Below, piece after piece: positions 1 through 12,128 of a DNA stretch of 64,000 nucleotides (position 1 is the first letter of the stretch; every line of letters begins with the position of its first letter). The DNA lies in NCBI GenBank assembly GCA_015345905.1, contig JADDTR010000005.1, forward strand, positions 744,001 through 808,000, read 5' to 3'. Origin of the DNA: Aotearoamyces nothofagi. Lineage: Eukaryota; Ascomycota; Leotiomycetes; Leotiales; Tympanidaceae. Below the pieces are notes generated by a model. It saw nothing but the letters and a program-made list of their open reading frames with translations, ran no database searches and was not told the DNA's origin. The translations under genes were made by a program, and so were the position numbers.

Positions 1-180
1 GGGAGAGCAGTTGCGCTGCAAGGCAACGTTATCCTTGCGTTCGTCTTTCGGCTGGGACTTGTGGATGCCCTTTGGGTTCAGCAGGGCTGCTGCATCCCAC
101 TTCGGAGTCGACTGTAGTCGCGATGCGCCCGTGGCGTCGAAGGGGACATCTGGGCATGAACGACCTTTTGACAAACACTT
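1..180 (-). CDS. Possible exon of a gene running off the left edge
   Basis: One minus-strand frame is open from about position 180 to the window edge and reads like real protein (for example PFDATGASRLQSTPKWDAA, then LLNPKGIHKSQPKDERKD). The frame has no internal stop. The upstream end could be an acceptor near 150-185, where several CAG/AAG sites follow pyrimidine-rich DNA. I do not recognise the family, and only about 55 residues are visible. It could also be chance. Confidence 0.3.
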
Positions 181-1052
181 GTGTGAGTAATGTGATATGG
201 GGGAGTAGCATAGGTATCTGGAAGGAAAAAACTACTGATGAGAGGGTCAGAGAGAGGCTCTGACAGAGCCTCTCTTCAAGAGATTTTGGGAAGGAGTGAT
301 GAAAGTAGTGGAAATACCATTTGGCTGGTTTTGAGACGCCATAACTGATCGTCCAGCCGTATTGCGAGGGCGCACTACGGTAACATGCAGGCAGGTTAGG
401 CAATCTGTGCCGTTTGTATTTTGTGAGTTTGCGCCGGTGACGGAATCGAGGTACAGATAGAGTCGACAGTGCGAGATGATGCAGGCATGTAGGCTCGGAA
501 GGCGGGTGGACGTAAGGCTAGATATAGGATGGAGGATTCACTGCGGCGTGGGTGTTTGCATGGACAAAGGAGTGGATTATAAAACCAGCGCGCAAGTTCA
601 ATGACTGCTCTCTTCCGTTACGCCTCTCTGGGTCACTGGATTCGTGATTCAACACCGATAACATAAGCGATGTCTTTGAATTGATTTCGTCGCGGCATCG
701 GTTCCGACGCCTCGAGCTAAACGCTAAGCGCATTGTGGTCAGCTGATAAATATCCTTTTAAATGGCCACTCCGAGCCTAAGGCGTTACAAGCTGATTACC
801 AATCTTCAAGACATCCAGGAGAGGCAATGGTAAGCTCTCACATGGCCACAGTCATATGATGAGTCTATTGATAATAAGGTACTGCTGACGGTGGCCGTCA
901 CGTGGCCGTGAAGTCAATGTTCGCGTTCTACTTAAATCGAGAGAGCCAAGAACCTTTCTGTATCTATGCTTTATGGCCATGAACCTATAATCCGTAGTGA
1001 TACCTGCTCCTATGGAATAATACAAGAGCCTTCTAAATACAATGCCCATAGT
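181..1052. other. Intergenic, no gene seen
   Basis: Only short, overlapping open frames without recognisable protein features occur here. It probably holds the 3' flank of the PI 4-kinase gene and the 5' flank of whatever lies to the left. Confidence 0.5.
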
Positions 1053-3359
1053 TTAACACCATGTGAAAACAGGGTTCTTACTCTTAACAGTCTCCAACCT
1101 TTCTACGATAACTTTTCGTTGATTTCCTTCCATGCCTTCCGCAGCCGCATATCCGAGGTCACCCTCATTATCATCGCCATCATACATCATTTGAGGATGA
1201 CTACTCTTCAGAGTAGAGAATGAGAATCTTCTGTTCGGATTCCGAGGATACTGTGGCATCGAACGCGACGGACCAGAAAAACTCACACGCGACGGCGATT
1301 GATCAAACGTCGGCCGGCCAGAGAATGTTACTTGAGTTAACTTGGAACCTGATCCATCACCATTCGTGGTTTCCGTAGGGGACTCAGGTGCTAAAATTAT
1401 TGAAGCATTTTCGCTAGTGTGAGGCGATGCTAATTCAAAGCGATTCGGGTTAGGTAGCTCAGACGTCGGACTGCTAAAACCGATGAGGTCTGGCTGTGGC
1501 GCTGATGCATTAGCAGCGCTGATATCCATCTCTTCCTGTTGCCTGCTGCTTGATTCTGCTTCACGTCGACGGCGCATATCGAGAGACGGCGCTTTCATTG
1601 GCATTGCCACGGGAATATCAACAAGGTCATCCCAAACACAAACTCGAGCTCTCCTAGTTAGTTCAAGAGGGCCATGATCTGGCGTCTTCAGCGTCTCAAC
1701 CACATTCCAGGCCTGTCCTTTCATCACCGCCATTTGTCTGGCAAACATGCGCTCCTGAAAATCGGCATCTTGACTGAACACTTTTCGCAATGCCAACTGT
1801 GTCTCACTCCACCAAGGCTTCGATGTGAGCAGAGGAAGAAAGTGCTGGCGAGTCTTTTCGGAGAAGGGCTGCCCAATGAGCGATACTGGTAAGAATAACC
1901 ACCCAAATGGAAAGCTTCGCCACGCGTCAGGATGCTTCCATGGCCAAGACAAGCTGTTATCAATGGCTCCTATTGTAATCTGTGGACCGGAATTGGGTGT
2001 TGCAGGACGGCTAGACGGATCCATAGGAATCTGCTGCCGGTATGAATCGGAACGTGATAGATCAGAAAGGCCAATATGCCCATTAGCAGAGACGGGACGA
2101 GGCCCGTTCGGTTCAGCTGCTAATCCACCCATTTGTTGAGGTTCCGAGACAATTGAAACAGCTTGACTATCCCAGTCTACCTTGATCATCCAATTATCCA
2201 AACCTCTGTCTGTATTACGCATAATATAATCCAAAATAACAAGTTTCTCGAGCTCTTCCCTGAACGAGACTTGGAGTGCGTCTGTCCAGAAGAATCGTCG
2301 TTGATGTGTTTCTTCTGCTGAGGGAGATCCACTATCTTCACCATCTGACTCGGCTACGCTTGACCTACATGGATCATTCCATGATCTTTTTCTTTTCGGT
2401 GCATCGCTGAACCTGAATCCTCCGTTGTACTGATCAGGCCAAGGATGTTTGCGTAGAAAGATATTTGCATCTGAGAAGCCTTCGAGGAAAACCTGAAAGC
2501 TACCTGGTTTAGATGGTAACGGCTTCTTCTTTCTGTAGAAATTTCGACGAGTCCAGAAATCGTAGTGAAAAGATTTGGATGATAAATGTACAATATCAGT
2601 ATATGGGACCAAATTGGTTCGCAATCTGCTGTCCAGCGTATATGCGGCAGCCTCGGACACATAACTCAGATTAGGTATCAAGCAGGCTCGTCCAAAGAAG
2701 CACGGGAATAGGTTACGATGTATCCATTTGTTCCATTTCGGATTGCCTGCAGCGTATGGTTCTTCGTCCTTTGGTTTGAAGACGCCAACAGTTTTGCCGG
2801 CACTGTTTCGCGCAAAATAACTCCCAGAACTTCCTTGAGATATCATTTTCGGATGCATGCCATGCTCCATTGCAATCCTGACACCCTCAACCACTTCATC
2901 GAACTGTTCCCTTGTCATCCGGCCGCCATCGCCCTCAGAAGCCAATTGTTCCGTTGTCAGTGGTCGAACACCCTCGGGTGGTTGAAAGACAGAATGATGT
3001 ATCTCTAATCGCTCCTGCTCATCAGCCTTGCCTTTCGTGGACCCAATCTTGAACTTTGAAGCGATTTCGTCTGCCCATCTTTCCAAACGTGCATTGATGG
3101 CCTTGATATCAACACCAGAGTTACTTCGATGCCGTCTCTGATTTCGCTGTTTTCGACTCGAGACTGGCGTATTCCCGCCACCTGTAACCATTCCTCCGTG
3201 AGGCCGTGGTTGGGATATGGAGGTATACCGTGGAGCATCTGCTGGTAGTGACAAATGACTAGTAGCTAGATTGTCAACATCGTCGTCTTCATCGTCGCTG
3301 TAGTCTTCAGCTTGGGCAATCCGGGCATAGCCCGTAGTGGCTGGCCGGCTTTTCACCAT
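1053..3359 (-). CDS. LSB6: Phosphatidylinositol 4-kinase type II (Lsb6-like)
   Basis: A single-exon gene of 768 residues; I chose the first ATG at 3359. Type II PI 4-kinases make PI4P on Golgi, endosome and vacuole membranes. The N-terminal ~130 residues are disordered, with an acidic run DDEDDD. The kinase core opens near residue 175 with the glycine-rich GSSGSYFA and VGVFKPKDEEPY, which carries the ATP-binding lysine. It continues with NLFPCFFGRACLIPN, the region of the palmitoylated cysteine motif of the family (CCPCC in animals, only partly kept here). The catalytic loop is NTDRGLDNWMIKVD near residue 385. A serine-rich insert and an IDNSLSWPWKHP segment (metal-binding D) follow. The ~200-residue tail is low complexity and ends NPVFTWC. 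Family assignment is firm; membrane location is inferred from the family. Confidence 0.93.
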   Translation of the reverse strand: MVKSRPATTGYARIAQAEDYSDDEDDDVDNLATSHLSLPADAPRYTSISQPRPHGGMVTGGGNTPVSSRKQRNQRRHRSNSGVDIKAINARLERWADEIASKFKIGSTKGKADEQERLEIHHSVFQPPEGVRPLTTEQLASEGDGGRMTREQFDEVVEGVRIAMEHGMHPKMISQGSSGSYFARNSAGKTVGVFKPKDEEPYAAGNPKWNKWIHRNLFPCFFGRACLIPNLSYVSEAAAYTLDSRLRTNLVPYTDIVHLSSKSFHYDFWTRRNFYRKKKPLPSKPGSFQVFLEGFSDANIFLRKHPWPDQYNGGFRFSDAPKRKRSWNDPCRSSVAESDGEDSGSPSAEETHQRRFFWTDALQVSFREELEKLVILDYIMRNTDRGLDNWMIKVDWDSQAVSIVSEPQQMGGLAAEPNGPRPVSANGHIGLSDLSRSDSYRQQIPMDPSSRPATPNSGPQITIGAIDNSLSWPWKHPDAWRSFPFGWLFLPVSLIGQPFSEKTRQHFLPLLTSKPWWSETQLALRKVFSQDADFQERMFARQMAVMKGQAWNVVETLKTPDHGPLELTRRARVCVWDDLVDIPVAMPMKAPSLDMRRRREAESSSRQQEEMDISAANASAPQPDLIGFSSPTSELPNPNRFELASPHTSENASIILAPESPTETTNGDGSGSKLTQVTFSGRPTFDQSPSRVSFSGPSRSMPQYPRNPNRRFSFSTLKSSHPQMMYDGDDNEGDLGYAAAEGMEGNQRKVIVERLETVKSKNPVFTWC

Positions 3360-5106
3360 GATGCTCAAAGCAGCATTAACTCATTGTCAAGAACGGTAAA
3401 TTATGGTGGTAGTGATGGGCTCGAAGGTTACGCTGGTGCCTTTGTCCAGAATCCAAAGCAGATATTCGTTTACGGAGCTTCCCGCGCCACCTAATTGACG
3501 TGGAGACAACCAAAATCAACTCTAAAAAGGGGCTCGCAAAGGTAATGTACTTGTACAGATATGGCGAATACAGTATATTCGAGTAAATAGAATGCTTTCA
3601 TTCTATCAATAATATTGTAGTTTTCATGTTTTGGGGATTTTAATGCCGACTCGATCTCTGAAGAGAGATGCTGCAGCGACAATACTCGGAACTCTGTGAG
3701 AGATCGCGCGAATGTTCATGGCTGTGTTTACTTGAGACTTTTGTGTAATTACTATAACCAGGGCACTTTTTTTAATACACTATATCGATAAGCATACGGT
3801 AGTAGACATATACTATGCAATCGCCAAAAGGCATAAATACTAAGCAGTAGTACCTATTACGCAGCTGCCCGCAGCTTGCGCTTATCAGATGCGTGATTGT
3901 GGCATTCGGAATGCGGCCACCGCCTCGGGCAGATTCTCTTGATCAGCCACGGTGGCTTCAACCACCCATACGGCTCCGTAAAAGAAATCTCGGATGAGCT
4001 TGATCAGTCGGTGTCAGCCTTGCTATGTTTATCGACACACCAAAGCATCGATCCACTCCTTTATCGTATTATTAGCGCAGATCCGGATCTATCTGATATG
4101 AAGATACCCTGGGATCAACAATCAACAACGCGTGCGTGAAGACCCAGAACCCGGGAAGACACATCGCATGGAGCATAATCCTCTTCTGCGTCGAGGCAAA
4201 TAAGCATTCGAACCGTGAGGCAGACCCGGCCAACAGCTGCTCCTATCCGAGTCGTCGAGTAATGGAATTGCGACGTCAGAAAATACCTTTTCAGTAGGCT
4301 AATATCCTGATAAATACGACCCACAAAGCGTGTTACGTATTTTTGGCGCGATGGCCGGATCTTCCAAGACTCGTGACATGTCGTGAATTTCTCGTGCGCA
4401 GGGCCTGCTTTGATCCCACATAAGAAGCGCTGATTAGCGATAGATATTAACTGCAAAAAAGTGTGCAGCGAGACGTCTTCGTCTTTGTAGCTGTTGTAGC
4501 AGTACTGTAGAGGACAGATTTGAGTTGGCCGTGCCCGGGATGCACCGTTACTGTGCTTGCATCTTGTCTCCTATTTGTAGAGCACGAAGGTCTAGACAGG
4601 ATCCAGAGCCTGGGCATGGCCGGGCCTCCGTCACGACAAGCAGGCTTAAGTTGATAATGATAATCCCACAACATTCCCAACAGCATTCTCCAGCCGGATA
4701 GTTAATGCTGACATGTCTCTGGAACAATAGATTGCATGGCAAACCTTGCGTCATGCATGCTCTTTTTATAGATCGTAATTTGGATATCGGGGCGTTAGCC
4801 TGCTGGATAAGGGGCAGCATGCCAATCGATGAACTTGCAATCTAAGCTCCAAGCTTCCTGACCAAGACCTTGTCTAACACCATTTTCTCCCGGCTACTGA
4901 TCTGTATCAACATCTTCACCCAGTTTTTGTATAGCAATATTATCTCTTAATATCTCCAACCTACTCTTTTTCACGCGTATAGAGAGCGCTGCCTTTTCTT
5001 CATTCTTTCCAGACGTCCGCCTTCTCCGGCCAATCAAGCATCAAACCACCCATCCTTCCCGCGGCGACAGACAGAGTCAAACCCACGAAAGCCTACCTCC
5101 CTTTAA
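3360..5106. other. Divergent intergenic region between PI 4-kinase and GATA factor
   Basis: No credible gene. It serves as promoter for both flanking genes, which are transcribed away from it. The last 300 bp are pyrimidine-rich, typical of a fungal 5' UTR, and include a nine-codon upstream open frame at 4819. Several HGATAR motifs are present, including the tandem pair reported separately. Confidence 0.6.
4652..4663 (+). promoter_or_regulatory. Tandem GATA sites upstream of the GATA factor gene
   Basis: TGATAA occurs twice back to back (4652-4657 and 4658-4663). Additional HGATAR matches lie near 4312 (TGATAA) and 4437 (CGATAG). Fungal nitrogen GATA factors bind HGATAR, often as closely spaced pairs, and the downstream gene encodes such a factor. 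Auto- or cross-regulation is therefore plausible but is only an inference from the motif. Confidence 0.35.
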
Positions 5107-6987
5107 AGATATTTCAACATCGCGCCTCATCTCGAGACGCGATCGAGTCCTCGAACAACCGCAATCACGGCGTCGACAGCAGCTCCTCTGTACCGGGCAC
5201 CGCCCATTGATCATTTACGGCCACCCTCGCCGAGAGATCAGACGCGCGAGCTACCTGCATTCAATGCGAATTCGCTGATAAACGATGGGAGGCAGTCATT
5301 GCCATCCCTAGATCCTATATCTAGACCTTCTTCGACTTCTACAACTCAGTCCAAGCTCCAGCACAGTGCATCGCTCCCACAGCTGCCCAAACTCCCAGGC
5401 CTCTCTGCATTAGCATCGATCACGTCGGACAGCGAATCATCACAACTGAGGTATGTTGAGGCGGTCTCTGTACTGTACATCCAGAATAGAAGAATCGAAG
5501 AATAGGGTGCTGCAAGCGCGGCATACACCTGAAATTTTCAGGGGATTTCACCATCCCTGCTGGTCTCATATCGGCGCGTTATCAGTCTGTCGACGGCAGC
5601 GAGCGTCGCTCAAGTACCGGAGCGCCGGAAGTTTGCATTGCAGGATTATTATTTCAGGAGAGACGGGCGATAACAGCTAGAAGGCAATCAGCGCTAATTC
5701 CGAAAGCAGGCCATTCCATGTTGGACCGAACAACGGTGTATCGTATGCCATGTCGTCGCCGTCTGCAACGAGCGGTGGTGGACTAGGGAACTCACCTGTA
5801 AGTCTGCGCAGCTTCACCGACTCCTTTTCCTCCTGTGTCTCTTCCCCGCCATTGCCCCTTCCACCTCTCTGCACATCCATTCACACACGATTACGGACGA
5901 CTACGGCGGCGCGGTAGACGCATTCCCACTATCTCGCTTAGTAGCGCACTGCCTCGTTAGCCGTCTCGTGCAATCTGTGCAGTCTCCCAGTTTTTCAATA
6001 ATCAATCTCTTATCGCCCACAACCCAACCCTATCGCAATCATGGCAACAATGTCTAACAACGATCGCGATGCGTCGCAGCCAACATGCCAGAATTGCACG
6101 ACCTCTACGACGCCTCTATGGCGAAGAGACGAGCTCGGATCGGTGCTCTGCAACGCCTGCGGCCTTTTCCTCAAACTCCATGGCCGTCCTCGTCCGATAA
6201 GCCTGAAGACAGATGTTATCAAGAGTCGGAATCGCGTCAAGACATCAGGCCCAGGGCAAGGTCAGAAGAAGAAGGTAAGCAGACGACTTTCTCATCGTCT
6301 TCTCCCAGTGCGACTGTTATTGACGCGTCCACTTAGAGCCTCTTCGACTCGCCGAATGGCATTGGCGACTCCCGATCGCAAGCTGGCACTCCTCCACCGG
6401 GATCGCTCGGCCACCGTCGAACGTCGCAAAAGTCACAAAACGGGCATTCTGACGGTTCTCACTCACCGATCTCGCGTACCGCTACACCTTCAATGTATGG
6501 GAATCATCTCCATGCGTTTGATGGTAATGCGTTATCGCACGATCAGTACAACAACCACTCCCCCTCGCTACCACCCCTACACCTCAGACAAGCATCGCCA
6601 GGTCGATCCGAGTCTTCTGTGAATGGCGATCGCCATCTAGAAGTACCTCAGACGTACGAACAGCTTATCGCATCCAATTCTTCCCTCAAAACTCGCGTCA
6701 GTGAACTTGAAGTGATCAACGAGCTCTTCCGAGGACGCGTCACTCAGCTCGAACAAGATGAGGCCAACGCAAGACGCGGCGAGGAGATGAGACGTGAATC
6801 TGAACACAATCTGCGTATTCACTTGGAGGAGTCGCAACGACGTGAGAATCAGCTGAAGAGACGCCTTGATGATATGGAACGCGAAATTAGTGAGATGCGC
6901 GATAGTGCTGGACCACCTGCGAAGAAGATGCGAGTTGCGGACATGGTTGGTGACAGCGAATCATCTACTCCACAATCTACTACATGA
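5107..6987 (+). CDS. areB: GATA-type zinc-finger and coiled-coil transcription factor (AreB/ASD-4-like)
   Basis: One GATA finger (CQNC, 17 residues, CNAC, inside [18 protein letters not shown]) is followed by a basic tail and a long C-terminal coiled coil ([20 protein letters not shown] onward). This is the layout of AreB/NreB/ASD-4, which oppose the activator AreA in nitrogen control. Likely exons: open from 5107 to 5450, about 5692-5797, 6080-6274, and 6337-6987. The intron 6275-6336 and the joint 5797/6080 keep frame (...GLGNSP+PTCQNC). The upstream exon encodes [18 protein letters not shown] and [15 protein letters not shown] but has no in-frame ATG. An alternative ATG at 6041, inside the 5798-6079 intron, gives a 294-residue short form. 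The 5' end and the first intron (5451-5691) are uncertain. Confidence 0.85.
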
Positions 6988-8946
6988 AATGCTCAGGGAC
7001 GATCATCATACCAGAGATAGTCGGTGCTTCTTGCTGATGATTCGACTATAACGACCTTTCCTTCCTCGACTTTGTTGGCATATACGGCACGCTGCCGGCC
7101 TCTCCGTCAGTCTTCTTCACTGTACCACCACTACAACCAGGACAGCCCAGGCTTCTAGAAGTCAATGGCACAGGCAACTTGACTAATACCTGACTAATCC
7201 ATCTGGGTCCAATTTTCTTTTCCCTTCATACGGTTCACCTCGACTCCCCTGTACCAGAGGCGGACAGTCTTTCAGCGGGGATGGATGAAAGAAGGAGTGT
7301 GGAGTAAATAGGACCACTGCGCTGCATTTAGTAGCAATCAAATAAAAGTTTGTCTCAGGTCGTCTGAATTGCATGAGCTTCTGTAGTGCTCTGCCGAGTT
7401 GATCTTCAAGTAATCACTGATGTGTCCTCGCAATCTATGTAGTAAGGGATGTCCCTATAAGCGTGACAACTTATAAATAGTTTTTTTGGTACACGATGTT
7501 GCCCAGCAGTGCCTATCGTACATCTACAAATGGGTTTATCTAACGGGTTCTTATCAGCAGCGTTCTGCTCCGCTCCAGCCTGTTGAAATTTCCCACCTCT
7601 TCCAGGCCGGCCAGAAATGTCGTGAACGGGCGTTGACACGGTGAGTGACGGCAGCGTCCCAATGTCTCACTGATGGGACAAAAGTCCCCACTCGCTGGAT
7701 CTACACCAGCGGTGAAGGAGGTGAAAATCAGCAGGAAGCTCACCTGACTCGATAACGGATGCGCCTAGTGATATCTGATATCGCGAGTGATAATGATAAG
7801 GAGAGCACGGGATGACGAGGCAAGGGCGGTACGGTGCGGCGATCCTGCAAGAGTGCCCAAAAGAAAAAGCTTGGTATTCCCCCCGGATTTTTGTATGCTA
7901 GGCATGTAAGGAATCGACTCAAGGAATTCCAACGCTGCCGATGGGGGGGTGGATATGTGCTGAATCGGCGACAATCTCAACTTGGGCCTTATTTATAGAC
8001 TATTACGGTGGTGGTTTTGGGCTGTGGAGAACGAGCCAGGACGCTGCGTGCCGCTGAGATGGCTGCGATCCTGTTGTAGGGCAGAGGCAGGATATGATCA
8101 TCGTAGGCGCATCTCAAACAGGCCCCGGGATATTTTGAAATGCTGCTGTGGCGTGGCTTCGAGGAATGAATGCGCTGTGCCAAGTGTACGAGGTATGGAC
8201 AGGAAGATTGGCTGCGAACACTGAATTGCTGGGGGATTGGGGGAGGGATTGTGAGAACTATGAGGCTGGATTACAGGAAGGAATTGACTGGAAGAGATTA
8301 CTAGCTGAGCATTATGCTGATTATATATCGAGAGTATATCATGTGCAGATTACTTTTATCTTGAATTGCTGCTCTGTACAGTCGCATTGTAGTGTTTGCC
8401 GCCAAGCTTCCCGTCCATACCCCGTCCCAGCGTGCCAGGGCAGCCGCTGACGGTGCTGCGTACGCTACAGCATCTCGCTACCGCGCGACGTCTGGCTGTT
8501 GCAACCCACTACAAGAGCCCAGACTTTCTCCGGGGCATCAGGACGGGAGGCGGACGTGACGGATAATCAGGGAAGAAGCTTCTTTTGCGCCACCACAACG
8601 GCACGGCCTGGGCTACGATGCACTGAACATAGCAGACACTTCTCCTCTAGATGCTCTCTCTCTCCATCATCGCATCACACCGCCATGCCTATGAACTCTG
8701 CGACTGTATTCAATGGCTGGCGCGTCCAGAAATAGCATTCGTCGAGCCTACGGAACCCTCACCTGTAAACATTGGAGATGTGTACCTTTTTGCTGACCAT
8801 GTAGCACCACGATACGACGGTGTATTTTCTTGAAACTTTCACGGGAGGTTCTGAAGAAGTAGTTATATCTGTATCGGTTTTGGGGAATTCAATTGGAGCT
8901 GTCGTTGTGATATGACAGCCCTCGCGTCGATACCATTACCACCGCC
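6988..8946. other. Intergenic, no gene seen
   Basis: About 2 kb between two plus-strand genes, holding the 3' UTR of the GATA factor and the promoter and 5' UTR of the K+ channel. Short frames on both strands show no conserved features. Confidence 0.55.
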
Positions 8947-11667
8947 ATGGAGGATGATTCTCAAACCAACGGAGTCGCCTCCGGGAAGAACAAGGCAGAA
9001 GCCTTGCCGACAGACAAGAAGAAGAAGAAGAAGAAGACGGAAGCGGGCATGAGAACGCTTGGGGTGTTCAAGATGCGGGGGAAGACTGATAATCTGCCTC
9101 AGTGAGTCAGGCTCGGTATAATTCTGGCCAGCTATACTGTATAGAACTAATTGCTTTGATAGATCATGGTGGGTTGCTTCGACAGCTATTCCTCTGCTCG
9201 CCGCTACGATAGGCCCTCTCGCGAACGTCCTCTCGATTGCTGCCTTGGTCTCGAAATGGAGGGTGACATTACCAAATAATGGGAAATTGCCCGAAGGTGC
9301 AGACGCAAACGGAGTTGATATCCCGGATCCAAAGTGGGAAATAATACTCAATGCCTTCTCTTTGGCGAGTGGCTTCATTGGAAATTTATTCTTACTGTGC
9401 AACTTTACGAAGAAAATAAGATATATTGTCGCTCTTCCGGTGACCATCATAGCCTGGTTCTTTGCCGCCGGTGTTGTAAGAAACCCTAGCAAAGCTAATC
9501 TTGGAAAAATTGCTGACTCTTTAGCTTATTGGTATTGTTGTTGCCATGGATATATACAATCCTCCGATTCGGCCAGGGGAGACATATTCACAGGGTTACT
9601 GGTACGCCGTCATTGCTGGCATTCTTTATATGGTGGGGTCCTCGACCCTGATGGTTAATATGCTTGGATACTTCTTGGGAAAATATCCACAGCACTTCGA
9701 CCTTGATGACGATCAACGGACCCTCATTCTACAAACAATGATGTTCTTCTTCTGGCTTGCTGGCGGAGCCGCTGTCTTTGCTAAAGTTGACGAATTCAAC
9801 TATGCCGATGCACTGTACTTCTGCGACGCCACTGTACTCACCGTGGGCTTTGGAGACTTTGTAGCGAATAACAACGTCGGCCGTGGCCTGATATTTATAT
9901 ATTCGCTATTCGGCATCATCTTTCTAGGTTTGATGATCAACAGCCTTCGCAAATTTGCAGGAACAATGTCAAAAGACAAGATTGTTAAAGCGCACGAGTT
10001 GAGACAACGAGAGATGACTATTGGACGTTCTGTTACTAGTGAAAACGAGCTTCGCGATCGTCTCGGTTTGCCTCCTCGCCACCCTTCGACCGAGGATAGA
10101 AGACCTTCCATTGGAAAAAAGAAAACTTCGTTGGATGGCCTTGGTCACTTAGAGATCCATGGGGGAGTGGTGACCTTTCACGAGAAGAAAAAACGTAGCC
10201 ACGGCGGCCATAATCGCACAAGAGCGAATCCCGCAGATCCAAATGCTGAAGCCTTGGACCATGACGGGAACATATTCGCGCGGAATGCAGGCCGTCCTCG
10301 CCGTTCAAGACGCCGTTCGTGGCGAAAAAAGCTCATATTGTTGAAGGAAGAAAAGGACCGTTTCGACGCCATGCGCAAGATTCAGCAAAACACCAATAGA
10401 TTTCGTCAGTACACTGCTTTAGCCTCATCATTACTCGCATTCAGTATTCTGTGGTGTGTCGGTGCTCTTGTTTTTATGGTTGCTGAAAGGAGGGAACAAA
10501 ATCTTAGTTACTTTGAAGCCTTGTACTTCTGCTGGGTCTCCCTTCTCACCATCGGTTATGGCGACTTCAGTCCTAGAAGCAATGCTGGGAAGCCATTCTT
10601 TGTCGTCTGGTCTCTCCTCGCCATTCCAACCATGACAATCCTGATCTCTGACATGAGCGATACAGTCATCGCCGCTATAAATCGAGGTACCTTCACACTT
10701 GCCGATTGGACTATCATGCCTAAAGAGGGAGTCTGGCATGATTTTCTGCAACACCATCCCGAATTGAAGGCGTGGTTCGAGCAAAGGGCTACAGATAAAG
10801 AAGAGCAGAAGAGATTGAAACTGGGGTTCCGTCTTCAAGACCCCGACGAGGAAATTCGCAGAGACCCCGACTCGATTGTCACTCCTGTTCCTCCCGACAC
10901 GCTTGAGGAACTCGCAGAACCATTAGAACGCACGGAACATGATCTCGTACGCAAACTAGCTTTGGCCATCAAGCGTACTGCGCAGGATCTGCGCGCTGAG
11001 CCGCCTGTGCGGTACAATTATGAAGAATGGGTCGAGTTCACTCGGCTCATTCGCTTCACGCGCAAGTCCAAGGAAGAGGTTGAGGCCACGGAAGAGTCTG
11101 AAGGTCTTGTGGAATGGGACTGGATTGGAGATGACAGTCCCATGCTGGCGGAAGTCACCGAGGCGGAATGGATATTGGATCGTTTGATCGAGAGCTTGAA
11201 TCGGTACAGTCGAAAGCAAGCTCGAAGGGTATGGCTCCATCATCTCCATTTTCTCGTAATTCCCGCGTTATCATATCATACATTCAATATTACTAACACC
11301 CCTCTCCCCTTAATAGTACAGAGCCACTCACTCCGACCCCTCCGACCCCGATAACACAGCACACTACGCTCTCCGCGGCGCCCCACACATCCCCCACGCG
11401 CCAGGCCGCTCTGGCCGGAACCCATCCCGCGAAAACTCGCCCGACCCGCAAGAACGAGACGAGGACGCCGAGAGTAGTGGGAGTGCGAGCAGTTATGATG
11501 GCATCGATCTGGATAAGGGCAAGGGCGCTGAGCTTGCAGACTCGGATGATCAAACGCCGGGCGAGGGGATGAGTACGTGGGACGCGCGGGGTGAAAGACG
11601 GGTGGCTGAAGAAGAAGAAGATTTGACGAGCTGGAATAAAGAAAAACGAGGAGTAGCGGGCTTTTAG
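8947..11667 (+). CDS. TOK1: Outward-rectifying two-pore-domain K+ channel (TOK1 type)
   Basis: Four exons (8947-9101, 9163-9475, 9525-11228, 11317-11667) encode 840 residues. TOK channels have eight membrane segments and two pore loops and release K+ across the plasma membrane on depolarisation. Both selectivity filters are intact: TVGFGDF at about 262-268 and TIGYGDF at about 499-505. Four hydrophobic segments precede the first pore (SWWVASTAIPLLAATIGPLA, IILNAFSLASGFIGNLFLLC, YIVALPVTIIAWFFAAG, AVIAGILYMVGSSTLMVNML). A long basic cytosolic linker with RRSRRRSWRKK separates the two pore modules. The tail is acidic and low complexity. The start ATG has a good fungal context (CCGCCATGG). The last intron carries a TACTAAC branch site. 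The 3' end converges on the SNF2 gene. Confidence 0.94.
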
Positions 11668-12128
11668 CGCTAAGCGCTTTGTATATGATTGAGCATTAGC
11701 CCGGATGGTGCGAAGGAAGGCTTGTGAAAGTCGCATTTTGGCGTTTTGATGGTGTCTATATATATGCATGGATGGATACCCCGCCTGGAATATAAAGGGG
11801 CGCTTTAGATGTATTACATATGTGTATCGGAGAGGAAATATACGTTATGGCTGTGTAATATATATATGGATACGAACTAGCAAGAGGATTCTGAATTCGG
11901 ATGTTTTTTTCATCGATGTATTCGTATATACTAGTATAAATGAACGCCACGGTGTAACCCAACCCAGTGCGTGATATATAAATATTTCTCATGCATGTCC
12001 GTCTGTCCGTCTGTCCGTCTGTCTGTCTATATCGGCACAGGCATGTTATCTTACAACTATATTCAAAACAAATCTTCCAACGTCTCATCACGCCTTCTCC
12101 TGGCCCATATCCGCCAGCCCACGAGGCC
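11668..12128. other. Convergent 3' intergenic region with a GTCT/GTCC microsatellite
   Basis: Shared 3' flank of two converging genes. It holds a short GTCY tetranucleotide run at about 11997-12030 and AT-rich DNA that probably contains both polyadenylation regions. Confidence 0.55.

Noticed and set aside
4190-4230. Minus-strand B-box-like CGGTTCGAATGC
   Set aside because: No matching A-box at the right distance and no cloverleaf pairing.
8863-9492. Minus-strand 209-codon frame
   Set aside because: Antisense shadow of the first exons and introns of the K+ channel gene.
11985-12030. CRISPR-like or functional repeat at the GTCY run
   Set aside because: Simple tetranucleotide microsatellite without spacers; nuclear eukaryotic context.
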